A program made the translations under genes and the position numbers. This document shows positions 1-8,937 of a stretch of 64,000 nucleotides of DNA, piece after piece (the stretch's first letter is position 1; every line of letters starts with the position of its first letter). The stretch lies in assembly GCF_001477625.1 (NCBI RefSeq), contig NZ_CP013692.1:620001-684000 (forward strand), read 5' to 3'. Origin of the DNA: Paucibacter sp. KCTC 42545 (GTDB lineage Bacteria > Pseudomonadota > Gammaproteobacteria > Burkholderiales > Burkholderiaceae_C). The notes under the pieces are model-generated. The model made no database searches and was not told the DNA's origin. It worked only from the letters and a program-made list of their open reading frames with translations.

Positions 1-24
1 TTCTTTGCCCGCGAGCTTCGATGA
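1..24 (+). CDS. IS3-family transposase OrfA, C-terminal tail only
   Basis: The first 24 bases read as Phe-Phe-Ala-Arg-Glu-Leu-Arg followed by TGA. This resembles the usual C-terminus of IS3-family OrfA, the helix-turn-helix/leucine zipper subunit. Its stop overlaps the OrfB start as ATGA, as expected for this family, where a fusion transposase is normally made by -1 frameshifting. The rest of OrfA lies outside the window, so this rests on a very short match plus context. Confidence 0.5.
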   Translation, partial: FFARELR

Positions 25-908
25 GCTATCAGTTCGTCGAGCAGTTGCACAAGAAGGCCGTTCCTGTAGGGCGCCTGTGTCGCGTGTTGGGCGTCAGCCG
101 TTCGGGCTATTACGGTGCCCGTCAGCGCGCCAAGCTCGCGCCCAAGGCCTGTTTGGTCAGCACGCAATTGAAGGCCGAGTTCGCCGCCAGCGGCCGCGTC
201 TATGGCAGTCGTCGTCTTGGCGCGGTGCTGCGCGTTCAGGGTCTGCATATCGGGCGCCACCGCGTGCGACGTTTGATGCGCGAGAACAGGCTGCGGGCCT
301 TGTGGCGGGGCAAGTTCGTCCACACCACCGACAGCGGCCATGCGCTACCGGTCTCAGCCAACGTGCTGGCCCGGCGCTTCAACCCGAGCGGCCCCAACCA
401 AGCCTGGGTGAGCGACATCACGTATGTCCGCACGCGCAGTGGCTGGTTGTACCTGGCGGTGGTGCTGGACCTGTACGCCCGCAAAGTCGTGGGCTGGGCG
501 ATGGCGCCGACCATGCATGCCGAGTTGGTATGCGCGGCGCTGCAACTGGCCATCGCGCAGCGCCAACCCGCACCAGGGCTGATTGTTCATTCCGACAGGG
601 GTAGCCAGTACGCAAGCTCCCTTCATCAGGCGCTGCTGGCCCGTCACGGCCTGGTCGGCAGCATGAGTCGCAAAGGCAACTGCTGGGACAACGCGGTGAT
701 AGAACGCTTCTTCCTGAGCCTCAAGACGGAGCGCGTTTGGCAGCGCGACTACGCCAACCACGCCGAGGCCATGACGGACATCGCCGACTACATCGTTGGC
801 TTCTACAACAGCGTGCGACTGCATTCCAAACTGGGCAACTTGCCACCCAATGCCTTCGAGCAGCAATCGGCAATCAAACAACCTATCGCTGTGTCCAAAA
901 AAACTTGA
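21..908 (+). CDS. IS3-family transposase OrfB (DDE integrase catalytic subunit)
   Basis: This is the catalytic part of an IS3-family transposase, which cuts and joins the element ends. The 295-residue protein starts with an HTH_21-like region (about residues 15-75, with the R-SGYY segment typical of OrfB). The rve integrase core follows: first Asp in WVSDITYV, second Asp in HSDRGSQY, and Glu in NAVIERFFLSLKTE, so the DDE triad is intact. The C-terminal FYN-VRLHS motif is also present. The start overlaps the OrfA stop (ATGA). The length is normal, so the element may be functional if its left part, outside the window, is complete. Confidence 0.93.
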   Translation: MSYQFVEQLHKKAVPVGRLCRVLGVSRSGYYGARQRAKLAPKACLVSTQLKAEFAASGRVYGSRRLGAVLRVQGLHIGRHRVRRLMRENRLRALWRGKFVHTTDSGHALPVSANVLARRFNPSGPNQAWVSDITYVRTRSGWLYLAVVLDLYARKVVGWAMAPTMHAELVCAALQLAIAQRQPAPGLIVHSDRGSQYASSLHQALLARHGLVGSMSRKGNCWDNAVIERFFLSLKTERVWQRDYANHAEAMTDIADYIVGFYNSVRLHSKLGNLPPNAFEQQSAIKQPIAVSKKT

Positions 909-916
909 CCAGCACA
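887..916 (+). mobile_element. Right end of the IS3-family element
   Basis: Read on the minus strand, the sequence from 916 inward begins TGTGCTGGTCAAG, then a run of T, then TGGACAC. This matches the usual IS3-family terminal inverted repeat (TG start, TGGACAC about 20 bases in). The OrfB stop lies inside it, as is common. The left end and target duplication cannot be checked here, so 916 is accurate to a few bases. Confidence 0.65.
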
Positions 917-1034
917 CCGTGCCGCGTCAGCCGCTATATGCTCACAGCCATACGAACTGCTTTGATCGGCGGAGGGCGGTGCAAGGCCCCGCCGAGATGT
1001 TGGATGACTTGTCAGGCGGGAGCCGGAGACCGAT

Positions 1035-4000
1035 TTGTTCAAGCATGAGGACCAGCGCGCTGTTAACGCAGCGAGTAGGGGGCAGCCACAAAGGCCACAA
1101 GAGAAGTGGTCACGCGGGGCCGACGCCTTGCGTGCCTTGGCCTTTTGCGGGCTCTTGCTTTTGTGTCAGCCCTTGGTCTGGGCAAGTGCGCTGCACAGCT
1201 TGCGCTTTTCTCATCTGGGGGGAGCACAGGGGCTGCCGGGCGGTAGCGTCATCAGCCTTTTGCAAGACCGCCACGGTCTGGTCTGGATGGGCACCACAGC
1301 CGGCCTGGCGCGCTTTGACGGCCAGGCGGTCAAGACCTTTAAGTCTCGCCCCGAGCAAGCAGATTCCCTCAGCCACTCCTTGGTTGAAGCCTTGCTAGAG
1401 GACGAGCAGGGCGTGCTGTGGATAGGCACGCGCGGCGGCCTGGACCGCATGCCGCTAGCAAGCGAAAAAGTTGAGCGTCAGTCGATGCCGGAGTCCTTCA
1501 GCCTCGCCGAGCGGCGCGTGCTAGCCCTGGCGCCTGCCGGGCCGCAGCGTTTGTGGGTGGGCACCGTGGGCGGCTTGCTGATGTTCAACACGGCCGAGCG
1601 GCGCTTTGTCGACTGGCAGCGGCCGGGGGGCGAGCGCCTGTCGCTGAAGCGGCCGATTCGGGCCTTGTTGCCGGATGGGCAGGGCGGCGTCTGGGTCGGC
1701 GAAAGCCATGAGGTGCTGCGGATCAATGCACAGGGCCAGGTGCTTTATCAGTTTGGCACCCTCAACGGCCTGGGTGCTGACGCCATGGCGGCGAGCGATT
1801 TGCATGTCAGCACCCTGGCCCTTGACGGGCAAGGCCGGATTTGGGTGGGCATGGTCGGCGGCCTGCAGACTTGGCGCTGGGCCGAGGGGCAAAACAAAGA
1901 CTTGGCGCCGCGCCCGGATCCGCTGGGCTTGCAACTGAAGCTGCCCCGCGACCGGGTCTACAGCTTGCTGCGCGACCGCGATCAGGCCATGTGGATCGGC
2001 GCCTTCAACCGCCCGGCTTTGTACCGTTGGCAAGAGGGCGCAAAAAATGAGCGAGGTGAGCCCGTCCCCGGCCGCCTCGACACCTTCGTCAAGCTGCCCT
2101 CGGTGGACAGCAGCTTGAGCGAAGACTCGGTCGCCAGCCTGATGCAAGACCGCAGCGGCGGCCTGTGGGTGGGCACCTTGAGTGGCGGCATCAGCCTGGC
2201 GGATCTGGGCGGCCGGCGCTTTTCCACCTACTTGAGCTTGCCAGGTGACGACAAGAGCTTGTCCAGCGACACGGTGATGGCCGTGGCCTTTGACGGCGAG
2301 CAGCATGTTTGGGTTGGCACTTATGGCGGCGGCTTGAACCGCTTGCATCTATCCAGCGGCGAGGTGCAGCGCATCAGCGCGCAAGAGATGCCGCTCAGCC
2401 ATGTCAAAGCCTTGTGGCGCGAGCCGGATGGCCTGCTTTGGGTGGGCGGCGAGCGCGGCCTGCAGCGTTATGACCCGCGGAGCCGGCGCAGCCAGACCTT
2501 TGACCTGCGGCCGAATATGATGGCGCCGGTCTCGGTCAGCGCCATGCTGCGCATCGCTTCGGGCGAGCTGTGGGTCAGCAGTGCGCAAGGCCTGTACCGA
2601 GTGGACCGCAGCGGCCGGGTGCGGGCTTATCAGGCCGACCCGCGCAATCCCGCGGCGCTCAGCCACGACATCGTTGACTGCTTGTTGCAAGACCGCAGCG
2701 GGCGGCTGTGGGTGGGCACCAAAGGCGGGCTGCATTTATGGGATGCGGCGAACGACAGTTTTTCGCAGCCGGTGCAAGGCAATGCCGATGTAGCGAGGCC
2801 TTCGAGTCTGCAGGTTTACGGGCTGCGCCAGGATCAGCAGGGGCGCATCTGGGCCGCCTCGGAGTCGGGTTTTTTTGAGTTGATCAGCGCCGGTCCTGGG
2901 CGCTGGCAGTACAAGAGCGGGTCGCAGCTGCCGGGCATGCCTGGCGGTGCCTTCGAGTCGATTCAGGATGCTGAGTCGGGCAGTGTCTGGCTGGGCAGCG
3001 AGCAGGGCTTGACCGAGTTCATGCCGCAGGCGCAGCGCGCTAGGTTCTACCCCGGAGCCAGCCACTTCAACGGCGGCTTCAGCTTCGGCGCGGCGGCGCG
3101 AGCCCCGGATGGCACGCTCTACTTTGGCGGCAAGGGGCTGGTGCGATTTCGCCCCGAGGCCATGCAAGACAACGCGCAGGCGCCCCAAGTGGTCTTGAGT
3201 GATCTGCGGGTGTTCAACCAATCGCTGGCGGCCGAGGGCAAGGCGGAGCCCGTCAGTGAGGGTCAGTCAGCTGCCAGTAGGCCCACGCTGACATTGGCCG
3301 ATCTGGGCGTCACTGGACCGCTGCATCTGGCACAGCAACTGCGCCTCAGTCACAAAGAGGCGATGGTGAGCTTTGTGCTCTCGGCGCTGTACTTCGACAA
3401 GCGCGGCCTGGTGCGGCATGCCTGGAAGCTGGAAGGCTTTGACCGCGACTGGATCTACGGCCAAGACAATTCCGGCGTGGCGACCTACACCAATCTGGAC
3501 GCCGGCCACTACCGCTTGCTGGCTAAGGCCGCCAATCCCGATGGGGTTTGGGGCAAGGAGCAGCAGTTGCTGAATGTGGAGGTGCTGCCACCGTTTTGGC
3601 GCACCACCTGGTGGAACGCAGGCCTGGTCTTGACCGCGCTGCTGGCCCTGGGCGGCGCCTACCGTTGGCGGGTGCGCCGCTTTCACCGCAGCCGTCAAAT
3701 TTTGCAGCAGGAGGTGGCGGCCCGCACCCATGAGTTGCAGCAGCAGGCCCATCAGTTGGCGCAAGAAAAACTAGTGGCTCAAGCCCAAAGCGCGCTGGCG
3801 CTGCAGGCCAGTGAGTCGGCCGAAAAAGCCCGCCATGACATTGCCTTGCTGAGCGAGATTGGCCGCCAGATCACCGCCTCGCTGGATGTGAACTCCATCC
3901 AGCAAACGCTCTACCAGCAGATGGGCGAATTGATCGCGGGCGATGTCTTCGGCCTCGGCTTGGTCAATTGGTCGGCGCGCACCTTGGCCTTTGACTTTGT

Positions 4001-5138
4001 CATGCACCGCGGAGAGGCTTGCAAGCCCTATGTGCGCAGCCTGGAGGCCGTGGAGATGCCGGCGGTGCAAGCGGTATTGAGCGGCAATTCCCAGCGGGTG
4101 GACCAAATCGACCGTGACAGCCGGGTGCTCTACAAGCAGGAGGGTCCGACCCGCATCGTGCTGCAAAGTGGCGCCGACCCGGCCCCTGTGCACTCGGGCA
4201 TTTATGCGCCCATGCTGCTGAAGGACCGGGTCGTGGGCCTGATCTTCATGCTCAGCGAGCGCAGCCATGCCTTCCAGGCCAGCGATCTGGCGATTCTTGA
4301 AACCCTGGGTGCTTACGCGGCGGTGGCGCTCGATAACGCCGAAGCTTATCGGCAACTGAAGACGGCTCAGACCCAACTGGTTGAGCAGGAAAAAATGGCG
4401 GCACTCGGCTCGTTGGTGGCAGGCGTGGCCCATGAGCTGAACACCCCCATCGGCAACAGCTTGTTGGTGGCCAGCACCTTGCTGGATCGCGGCCGCGCCT
4501 TCACCAAGCAAATGGCGCTTGGGGGCTTGCGCCGGTCGGAGTTGGAACAGCATTGCCAGGCCAACGAGGAATCCAGCCTCCTGCTGGTGCGCAGCCTGGA
4601 TACCGCCGCACAGCTGATCACCAGCTTCAAGCAGTTGGCGGTCGATCAGACCTCGGAGCAGCGGCGCGAGTTCCAACTGCACACCTTGTGCAACGAGATC
4701 GCCCAGACCCTGGGCAACCGCCTGCGCCGCGAGGGCCATGAGATGCGTCTGCAAGTACCTGATGATTTGACGCTGGACAGCTTCCCCGGCCCGCTGGGCC
4801 AGGTCTTAACCAATTTGATCTTGAATGCCGTCATCCACGGTTTGGAGGGGCGGCGCGACGGCCTGTTGCAGCTGTCGGCCGAGGCCTTGGAGGGTGGGCG
4901 GATCCGCCTGATCTTCAGCGACAACGGCCGCGGCATCAGCGCCGAGCACATCGTTCGAGTGTTTGATCCCTTCTTCACCACCAAGCTAGGGCAGGGCGGC
5001 AGCGGTCTCGGCCTGCACATCAGCTACAACATCGTGCACTCGGTGTTGGGTGGCAGCATCGAGGTCAGCAGCGCGCCGGGCGAGGGCGCCCGCTTCGAGA
5101 TCCTCATTCCCGCCGTGGCACCCTTGCGGGTGGAGTGA
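1035..5138 (+). CDS. Membrane sensor histidine kinase with two-propeller periplasmic domain, Y_Y_Y and GAF domains
   Basis: A 1367-residue sensor kinase. A TTG start at 1035 follows GGAG with good spacing, and no upstream ATG fits. Signal segment about residues 33-52. Residues about 70-705 hold 14 Reg_prop-type blades (repeated W-V-G-T--GL pattern), enough for two seven-blade propellers. A Y_Y_Y domain follows (about 770-855), then one membrane helix (about 860-880), a coiled coil, a GAF domain (about 935-1100), HisKA with His1133 in VAHELNTP, and HATPase_c with N-box and GxGxxG-type GQGGSGLGL. This is the sensor architecture of Bacteroidetes hybrid systems, but without receiver or AraC domain. 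No response regulator is adjacent, so it is an orphan. The ligand may be a polysaccharide; this is inference. Confidence 0.9.
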   Translation: MFKHEDQRAVNAASRGQPQRPQEKWSRGADALRALAFCGLLLLCQPLVWASALHSLRFSHLGGAQGLPGGSVISLLQDRHGLVWMGTTAGLARFDGQAVKTFKSRPEQADSLSHSLVEALLEDEQGVLWIGTRGGLDRMPLASEKVERQSMPESFSLAERRVLALAPAGPQRLWVGTVGGLLMFNTAERRFVDWQRPGGERLSLKRPIRALLPDGQGGVWVGESHEVLRINAQGQVLYQFGTLNGLGADAMAASDLHVSTLALDGQGRIWVGMVGGLQTWRWAEGQNKDLAPRPDPLGLQLKLPRDRVYSLLRDRDQAMWIGAFNRPALYRWQEGAKNERGEPVPGRLDTFVKLPSVDSSLSEDSVASLMQDRSGGLWVGTLSGGISLADLGGRRFSTYLSLPGDDKSLSSDTVMAVAFDGEQHVWVGTYGGGLNRLHLSSGEVQRISAQEMPLSHVKALWREPDGLLWVGGERGLQRYDPRSRRSQTFDLRPNMMAPVSVSAMLRIASGELWVSSAQGLYRVDRSGRVRAYQADPRNPAALSHDIVDCLLQDRSGRLWVGTKGGLHLWDAANDSFSQPVQGNADVARPSSLQVYGLRQDQQGRIWAASESGFFELISAGPGRWQYKSGSQLPGMPGGAFESIQDAESGSVWLGSEQGLTEFMPQAQRARFYPGASHFNGGFSFGAAARAPDGTLYFGGKGLVRFRPEAMQDNAQAPQVVLSDLRVFNQSLAAEGKAEPVSEGQSAASRPTLTLADLGVTGPLHLAQQLRLSHKEAMVSFVLSALYFDKRGLVRHAWKLEGFDRDWIYGQDNSGVATYTNLDAGHYRLLAKAANPDGVWGKEQQLLNVEVLPPFWRTTWWNAGLVLTALLALGGAYRWRVRRFHRSRQILQQEVAARTHELQQQAHQLAQEKLVAQAQSALALQASESAEKARHDIALLSEIGRQITASLDVNSIQQTLYQQMGELIAGDVFGLGLVNWSARTLAFDFVMHRGEACKPYVRSLEAVEMPAVQAVLSGNSQRVDQIDRDSRVLYKQEGPTRIVLQSGADPAPVHSGIYAPMLLKDRVVGLIFMLSERSHAFQASDLAILETLGAYAAVALDNAEAYRQLKTAQTQLVEQEKMAALGSLVAGVAHELNTPIGNSLLVASTLLDRGRAFTKQMALGGLRRSELEQHCQANEESSLLLVRSLDTAAQLITSFKQLAVDQTSEQRREFQLHTLCNEIAQTLGNRLRREGHEMRLQVPDDLTLDSFPGPLGQVLTNLILNAVIHGLEGRRDGLLQLSAEALEGGRIRLIFSDNGRGISAEHIVRVFDPFFTTKLGQGGSGLGLHISYNIVHSVLGGSIEVSSAPGEGARFEILIPAVAPLRVE

Positions 5139-5193
5139 ACCCGCCCGCGCGGCGAAAAACGCCAAGCTCGCTGCCTATGAGGCCGATATCCGG

Positions 5194-5209
5194 CGGGTGC
5201 GGGCACCCG
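5194..5209. terminator. Short hairpin in the convergent gap after the sensor kinase
   Basis: CGGGTGC-GG-GCACCCG is a perfect 7-bp inverted repeat between two convergent genes. There is no T-run on either strand, so a terminator role is only suggested by position. Confidence 0.25.
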
Positions 5210-5289
5210 TTCGCAGCCCCCCCGTGCGACCCGCCTGCATAGACGCCAGTGCACACCGTGCAAAGGTCGTCCCGACTTGGCGTGGCGAC

Positions 5290-6246
5290 TCAGCCCCGCC
5301 TGCGACGAAACGCGCCGAGCCCGCAAATGCCGCAAATGCCGATGCCGAAGAGCGCAAGGCTGGCCGGTTCGGGGACGTTGGGGGTGATAGGCGCAAAGGG
5401 CAGAAAGGCCACTGAAGTTATCCCCTCAGGGCTGGTCGTGACGTCAAGCCCGCCGCCCAAGCCATCGCTGCCGCTGAGCAAGCCGGTGCAGCTATTGGAA
5501 AGCGTATTCATCTGCAAGGTCACCGCCCCCGTCTTGGCCAGTACGCGCCCGCAGTTGTCTCTTGCCCCTGTATTCAAGCTGATGCTGGCGACGGCAAGGA
5601 TATTGCCCATGAAACTCGTGTTGCTGCCCAGCGTGGCCGAGCTGGCTACGTTCCAAAAGACGCCGGCGCCCTGTCCGGTATTGGTGACGCTGACCACCGA
5701 GTTTGCCGAGGTAATGAGGGTGCTGGCCATCTGGAACACCCAGGCCGCATTGGCATTGCCTTGCCCGTCCAGAATGAGCACGCCCGACAAATTGCTCGTG
5801 CCGGCCGGCACGGTGTAGACGCCAGGAGTGAGGGTCATGCCAACCAGATCGGCGCCCAACAGGGTGCCGACCCCGAGGGAGGAAAGATTGGTGATGGCCG
5901 AGGTGAGCTGGCCCTGCGCGGCCGCGGCGCCTGCCGTCCCCGCGTGGACAAGACCACTCGTCACTTGCGGGTCGGCGACCGCAAGGCCCGGAGAAGACAA
6001 AAAGCCCGTGATGGCATTGGCCCCGCCACTTGACCACACACCGACATTGCCGGAAATGGTGCTGGTGGGCACATTGGTCACCGTGGCTGCGCCCAGCACC
6101 GTGAAGGTGGACAAGTCAGTGCCCAGCAAGGGCAAGGCCATGGCGGAATTCGCTCCCACCATCGCCAACAGCAGCGCCGAGGTCGCAAAGTTGATGCCAA
6201 AGGCGCGACTCCTTGGCGGCATGCTGATCTTCGAATTGATGTTCAT
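5290..6246 (-). CDS. DUF3494 ice-binding-like protein with PEP-CTERM sorting signal
   Basis: A secreted 318-residue protein. Signal peptide about residues 1-38 ending near NSAMA. Residues about 40-255 match the DUF3494 ice-binding/adhesin family: LGTDLSTFTVLG near the start, then TVTNVPTSTISGNVG, LTPGVYTVP, GVLILDGQG, AWVFQM and GAGVFWNV. This fold is a flat discontinuous beta-helix that binds ice in psychrophiles but also occurs in mesophiles. The C-terminus has a VPEPASLALF motif, a hydrophobic helix and RRRRG, a canonical PEP-CTERM tail cleaved by exosortase. ATG 6246 is preferred over GTG 6249; GGGAG lies about 10 bases upstream. No partner gene is adjacent. The function may be surface/biofilm attachment rather than antifreeze. 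Confidence 0.88.
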   Translation of the reverse strand: MNINSKISMPPRSRAFGINFATSALLLAMVGANSAMALPLLGTDLSTFTVLGAATVTNVPTSTISGNVGVWSSGGANAITGFLSSPGLAVADPQVTSGLVHAGTAGAAAAQGQLTSAITNLSSLGVGTLLGADLVGMTLTPGVYTVPAGTSNLSGVLILDGQGNANAAWVFQMASTLITSANSVVSVTNTGQGAGVFWNVASSATLGSNTSFMGNILAVASISLNTGARDNCGRVLAKTGAVTLQMNTLSNSCTGLLSGSDGLGGGLDVTTSPEGITSVAFLPFAPITPNVPEPASLALFGIGICGICGLGAFRRRRG

Positions 6247-6392
6247 CACGTGACAACTCCCTTGCTGGTGAGATGCGCCGGCTGCGAATCAGCGGCATGC
6301 ACGCGACTGACCATAAACCGCACATAAATCAGGTCTGTGCGTTGGCACACACAAGCGGTTCCCGGGTGAAGCTGCAGCGCCAGCGAGATGGG

Positions 6393-6452
6393 AGACCTGA
6401 GCCTGGACCTGAGCCCGGACCTGAGCCCGGACCTGACCCCGGGCCTGACCCC
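6393..6452. repeat. 12-base tandem repeat, five copies
   Basis: Five consecutive copies of a 12-base unit, consensus GGACCTGAGCCC. The central two copies are identical; the outer copies differ at one to three positions, and the last two have CTGACCCC in place of CTGAGCCC. A degenerate sixth unit may follow at 6453. The repeat is intergenic, between two divergent start codons. Confidence 0.9.
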
Positions 6453-6565
6453 GGACCAATCCGGGGCCCGCGCCACCCCTGATGCTGCTTGCAGCGCCGT
6501 TCGCGCTCTAGCACCCCTGCGGCGCTCCCCAGCGGCATTTCATCGGCGGCACTTCATCCACCCTA

Positions 6566-6592
6566 GGCGCAGGCGGTGTCACCGCCTGCGCT
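6566..6592. promoter_or_regulatory. Perfect 11-bp-arm hairpin upstream of the S9 peptidase
   Basis: GCGCAGGCGGT, a 3-base loop, then ACCGCCTGCGC. It lies about 80 bases before the peptidase start and has no T-run after it. It could be an operator, an RNA leader structure, or a terminator for upstream transcription; the sequence does not decide. Confidence 0.4.
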
Positions 6593-6671
6593 GCCCGTCG
6601 CACCCCGCCCCAGCTGCTCCTTCTGAGGTCTATGCTGCGGGTCTCAATTCCTTCTCATGAGGTGCTCATCC

Positions 6672-8747
6672 ATGACTCCTGTTCGCGCTTTCGGTCTTGC
6701 TTCCCGTTCCCTGCTGCCGCTGAGTCTGGCGCTGGCCGCAACCTTGCCGGCAGCCGCGCATGCGGCCACCGCGCCCGTAGCCAAGGCCGACGGTCTGGTG
6801 GCCGAGACGCCGCTGATCGCCCGCTCTGCCTTGTTTGGCAACCCGGTCAAGAGCGGCGCCCAGCTGAGCCCGGACGGCCAATGGCTGTCCTGGATGGCGC
6901 CCGTGAATGGCGTGATGAACGTCTGGGTGGCGCCGGCCGACAAGCCCGAGGCAGCGAAGTCCATCACCGAGTCCAAGGACCGCCCGATCCCGAGTCATTT
7001 CTGGTCCGGCAACAGCCAGCAGGTGCTGTTCATCAAAGACAACGCCGGCGACGAGAACTTCCACCTCTACGGCGTGGACATCAAGACCGGCACCCAGCGC
7101 GACTACACGCCCTTCGACAAGGTGCGCGTGCGCCCCACCGGTTTCTCGACCCGTCGTGTCGATGAAATCCTGATCGGCATCAACAACCGCGACCCGCGCT
7201 GGCACGATGTGCATCTGCTCAACCTCAAGACCGGTGAGCTCAAGCTGGTGATGCAGGCGGATGGTTATGCCGGCTTCCAGGCCGACAACGATCTGAACCT
7301 TCGCCTGGCCATGCGCCCCAACGGCGCCGGCGGCATGGACTTCTTCAAGGTGCAAGACGGCAAGGTCGAAGACAAGCCCAGTCTGAGTACCAATCTGGAG
7401 AACAGCAGCACCTCGCCCCTAGGCTTCACCCACGACGGCAAGACCCTGTACTGGATGGACTCCCGCGAGACCGACACCACTGCCGTGATCGCCGAAGACG
7501 TGGCCAGCGGCAAGCGTACCGTGCTGGCACAAGATGCCCGCGCCGACCTGGGCGCCACGCTGCGTGACCCGGCCAGCGGCGTGGTGCAAGCCTATGCCGT
7601 CGAGTACCTGAACAGCGAATGGAAGTTCCTGGACAAGACACTCCAGGCCGATTTCGATTGGTTGCAGAAGCAGCTGGGCAAGGGCGAGGTCTATGTCGCC
7701 AGCCGCACCCGCAACGACGACAAGTGGATCGTCGGCATCGACCCGGTGTCCAAGGTCGCTGCCACCTACCTCTACGACCGCAAGGCCAAGAAACTGCAGG
7801 CGCTCTATGTTGCCCGCCCCGAGCTGCAAGGCGCCCCCCTGGTGGACATGCACGGGGTGGAGATCAAGGCCCGTGATGGCCTGATCCTGCCCAGCTACCT
7901 GACCCTGCCCAAGGAGGCCGACAAGAACGGTGACGGCAAGGCCGACAAGCCCGTGCCCCTGGTGCTGCTCGTGCACGGTGGCCCCTGGGGCCGCGACGGC
8001 CATGGCTACAACGGCTACCACCAGTGGCTGGCCAATCGCGGCTATGCCGTGCTGTCGGTCAACTTCCGCGCCTCCACCGGCTTTGGCAAGAAGTTCCTCA
8101 ATGCCGGCAACAAGCAGTGGGGCCTGACCATGCATAAGGACCTGCTGGACGCGGTGGACTGGGCCGTCAAGCAAGGCGTGACCACCCAGGACAAAGTCGC
8201 CATCATGGGTGGCAGCTATGGTGGCTACGCGGCCCTGGCCGGTGTGGCCTTCACGCCCACCACCTTCGCCTGCGCGGTGGACATCGTCGGCCCCTCGAAC
8301 CTGGAAACCCTGCTCGGCACCATCCCCCCGTACTGGGAAGCCGGCAAGAAGCAGATGTATAGCCGCATGGGTGACCCGACGACCGAGGAAGGCAAAGCCA
8401 TCCTGCGCGCCGCCTCGCCGCTCTACAAGGCCGACCAGATCGTGCGCCCGCTGCTGATCGGCCAAGGCGCCAACGACCCGCGCGTCAAGCAGGCCGAAAG
8501 CGACCAGATCGTCCAGGCCATGCAGGTCAAGAAGATCCCGGTCACCTATGTGCTCTACCCCGATGAAGGCCATGGCTTCAACAAGCCCAATAACCGCATC
8601 GGCTTCAACGCCGTGGCCGAGAGCTTCCTGGGCCAATGCCTGGGCGGCCGCGTCGAGCCTCTGGGCGAAACCGTGCGCCAATCGACTGCACAGATCGTGA
8701 CGGGTGCAGAGCATGTGCCGGGGCTGGAGGCTGCGGCGAAGAAGTAA
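6672..8747 (+). CDS. Secreted S9 family prolyl oligopeptidase-like peptidase
   Basis: A 691-residue serine peptidase of the S9 (prolyl oligopeptidase/acylaminoacyl peptidase) clan, probably periplasmic. A cleavable signal peptide (about residues 1-30, ending AAAHA) leads into an N-terminal beta-propeller (about 45-400, with LSPDGQWLSW and similar blades). The C-terminal alpha/beta hydrolase holds the triad: Ser515 in GGSYGG, Asp602 in GANDPRV, His634 in DEGHGF. ATG 6672 is chosen because TGAGGTG sits 7 bases upstream; an in-frame ATG at 6657 has no such site. It stands alone with two hairpins after it and would degrade short peptides for nutrition. Confidence 0.93.
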   Translation: MTPVRAFGLASRSLLPLSLALAATLPAAAHAATAPVAKADGLVAETPLIARSALFGNPVKSGAQLSPDGQWLSWMAPVNGVMNVWVAPADKPEAAKSITESKDRPIPSHFWSGNSQQVLFIKDNAGDENFHLYGVDIKTGTQRDYTPFDKVRVRPTGFSTRRVDEILIGINNRDPRWHDVHLLNLKTGELKLVMQADGYAGFQADNDLNLRLAMRPNGAGGMDFFKVQDGKVEDKPSLSTNLENSSTSPLGFTHDGKTLYWMDSRETDTTAVIAEDVASGKRTVLAQDARADLGATLRDPASGVVQAYAVEYLNSEWKFLDKTLQADFDWLQKQLGKGEVYVASRTRNDDKWIVGIDPVSKVAATYLYDRKAKKLQALYVARPELQGAPLVDMHGVEIKARDGLILPSYLTLPKEADKNGDGKADKPVPLVLLVHGGPWGRDGHGYNGYHQWLANRGYAVLSVNFRASTGFGKKFLNAGNKQWGLTMHKDLLDAVDWAVKQGVTTQDKVAIMGGSYGGYAALAGVAFTPTTFACAVDIVGPSNLETLLGTIPPYWEAGKKQMYSRMGDPTTEEGKAILRAASPLYKADQIVRPLLIGQGANDPRVKQAESDQIVQAMQVKKIPVTYVLYPDEGHGFNKPNNRIGFNAVAESFLGQCLGGRVEPLGETVRQSTAQIVTGAEHVPGLEAAAKK

Positions 8748-8768
8748 GTCGCAAGGCCAGTCGCCCTC

Positions 8769-8831
8769 TCACCGCCCGGCCAAGGGCGGTGATCCGCGCC
8801 CCTGGGGTCTGTCATGATCCAGGGGCGCTTT
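8769..8831 (+). terminator. Two tandem hairpins, probable terminator of the S9 peptidase gene
   Basis: The first hairpin has 9-bp arms (TCACCGCCC / GGGCGGTGA, 8769-8792). The second has 10-bp arms (GCGCCCCTGG / CCAGGGGCGC, 8796-8828) and is followed by a short TTT. Placed just after the stop codon, the second is a plausible rho-independent terminator. Confidence 0.65.
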
Positions 8832-8937
8832 CCTTGACGGGTGAGCACTGACCTTCCGGACCCCCTGCAGCTACAGCCGCCCCAATGACGCCGGCATGAC
8901 AGACCCTCAGCCGCAGTTCCGGCTATCGTCTGTCCCC

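Larger units (their letters stand above)
6250..6671. other. Divergent intergenic region with minisatellite and hairpin
   Basis: This 422-base region separates the divergently transcribed DUF3494 and S9 peptidase genes and must hold both promoters. It contains a 12-base tandem repeat and a strong hairpin, listed separately. I see no convincing gene; open frames through the repeat are low-complexity Gly-Ser-Gly-Pro or Asp-Leu-Ser-Pro strings. Confidence 0.6.

Noticed and set aside
6273..6660. Small frames through the 12-base repeat
   Set aside because: They translate the repeat into simple Gly-Ser-Gly-Pro or Asp-Leu-Ser-Pro strings and lack ribosome sites.
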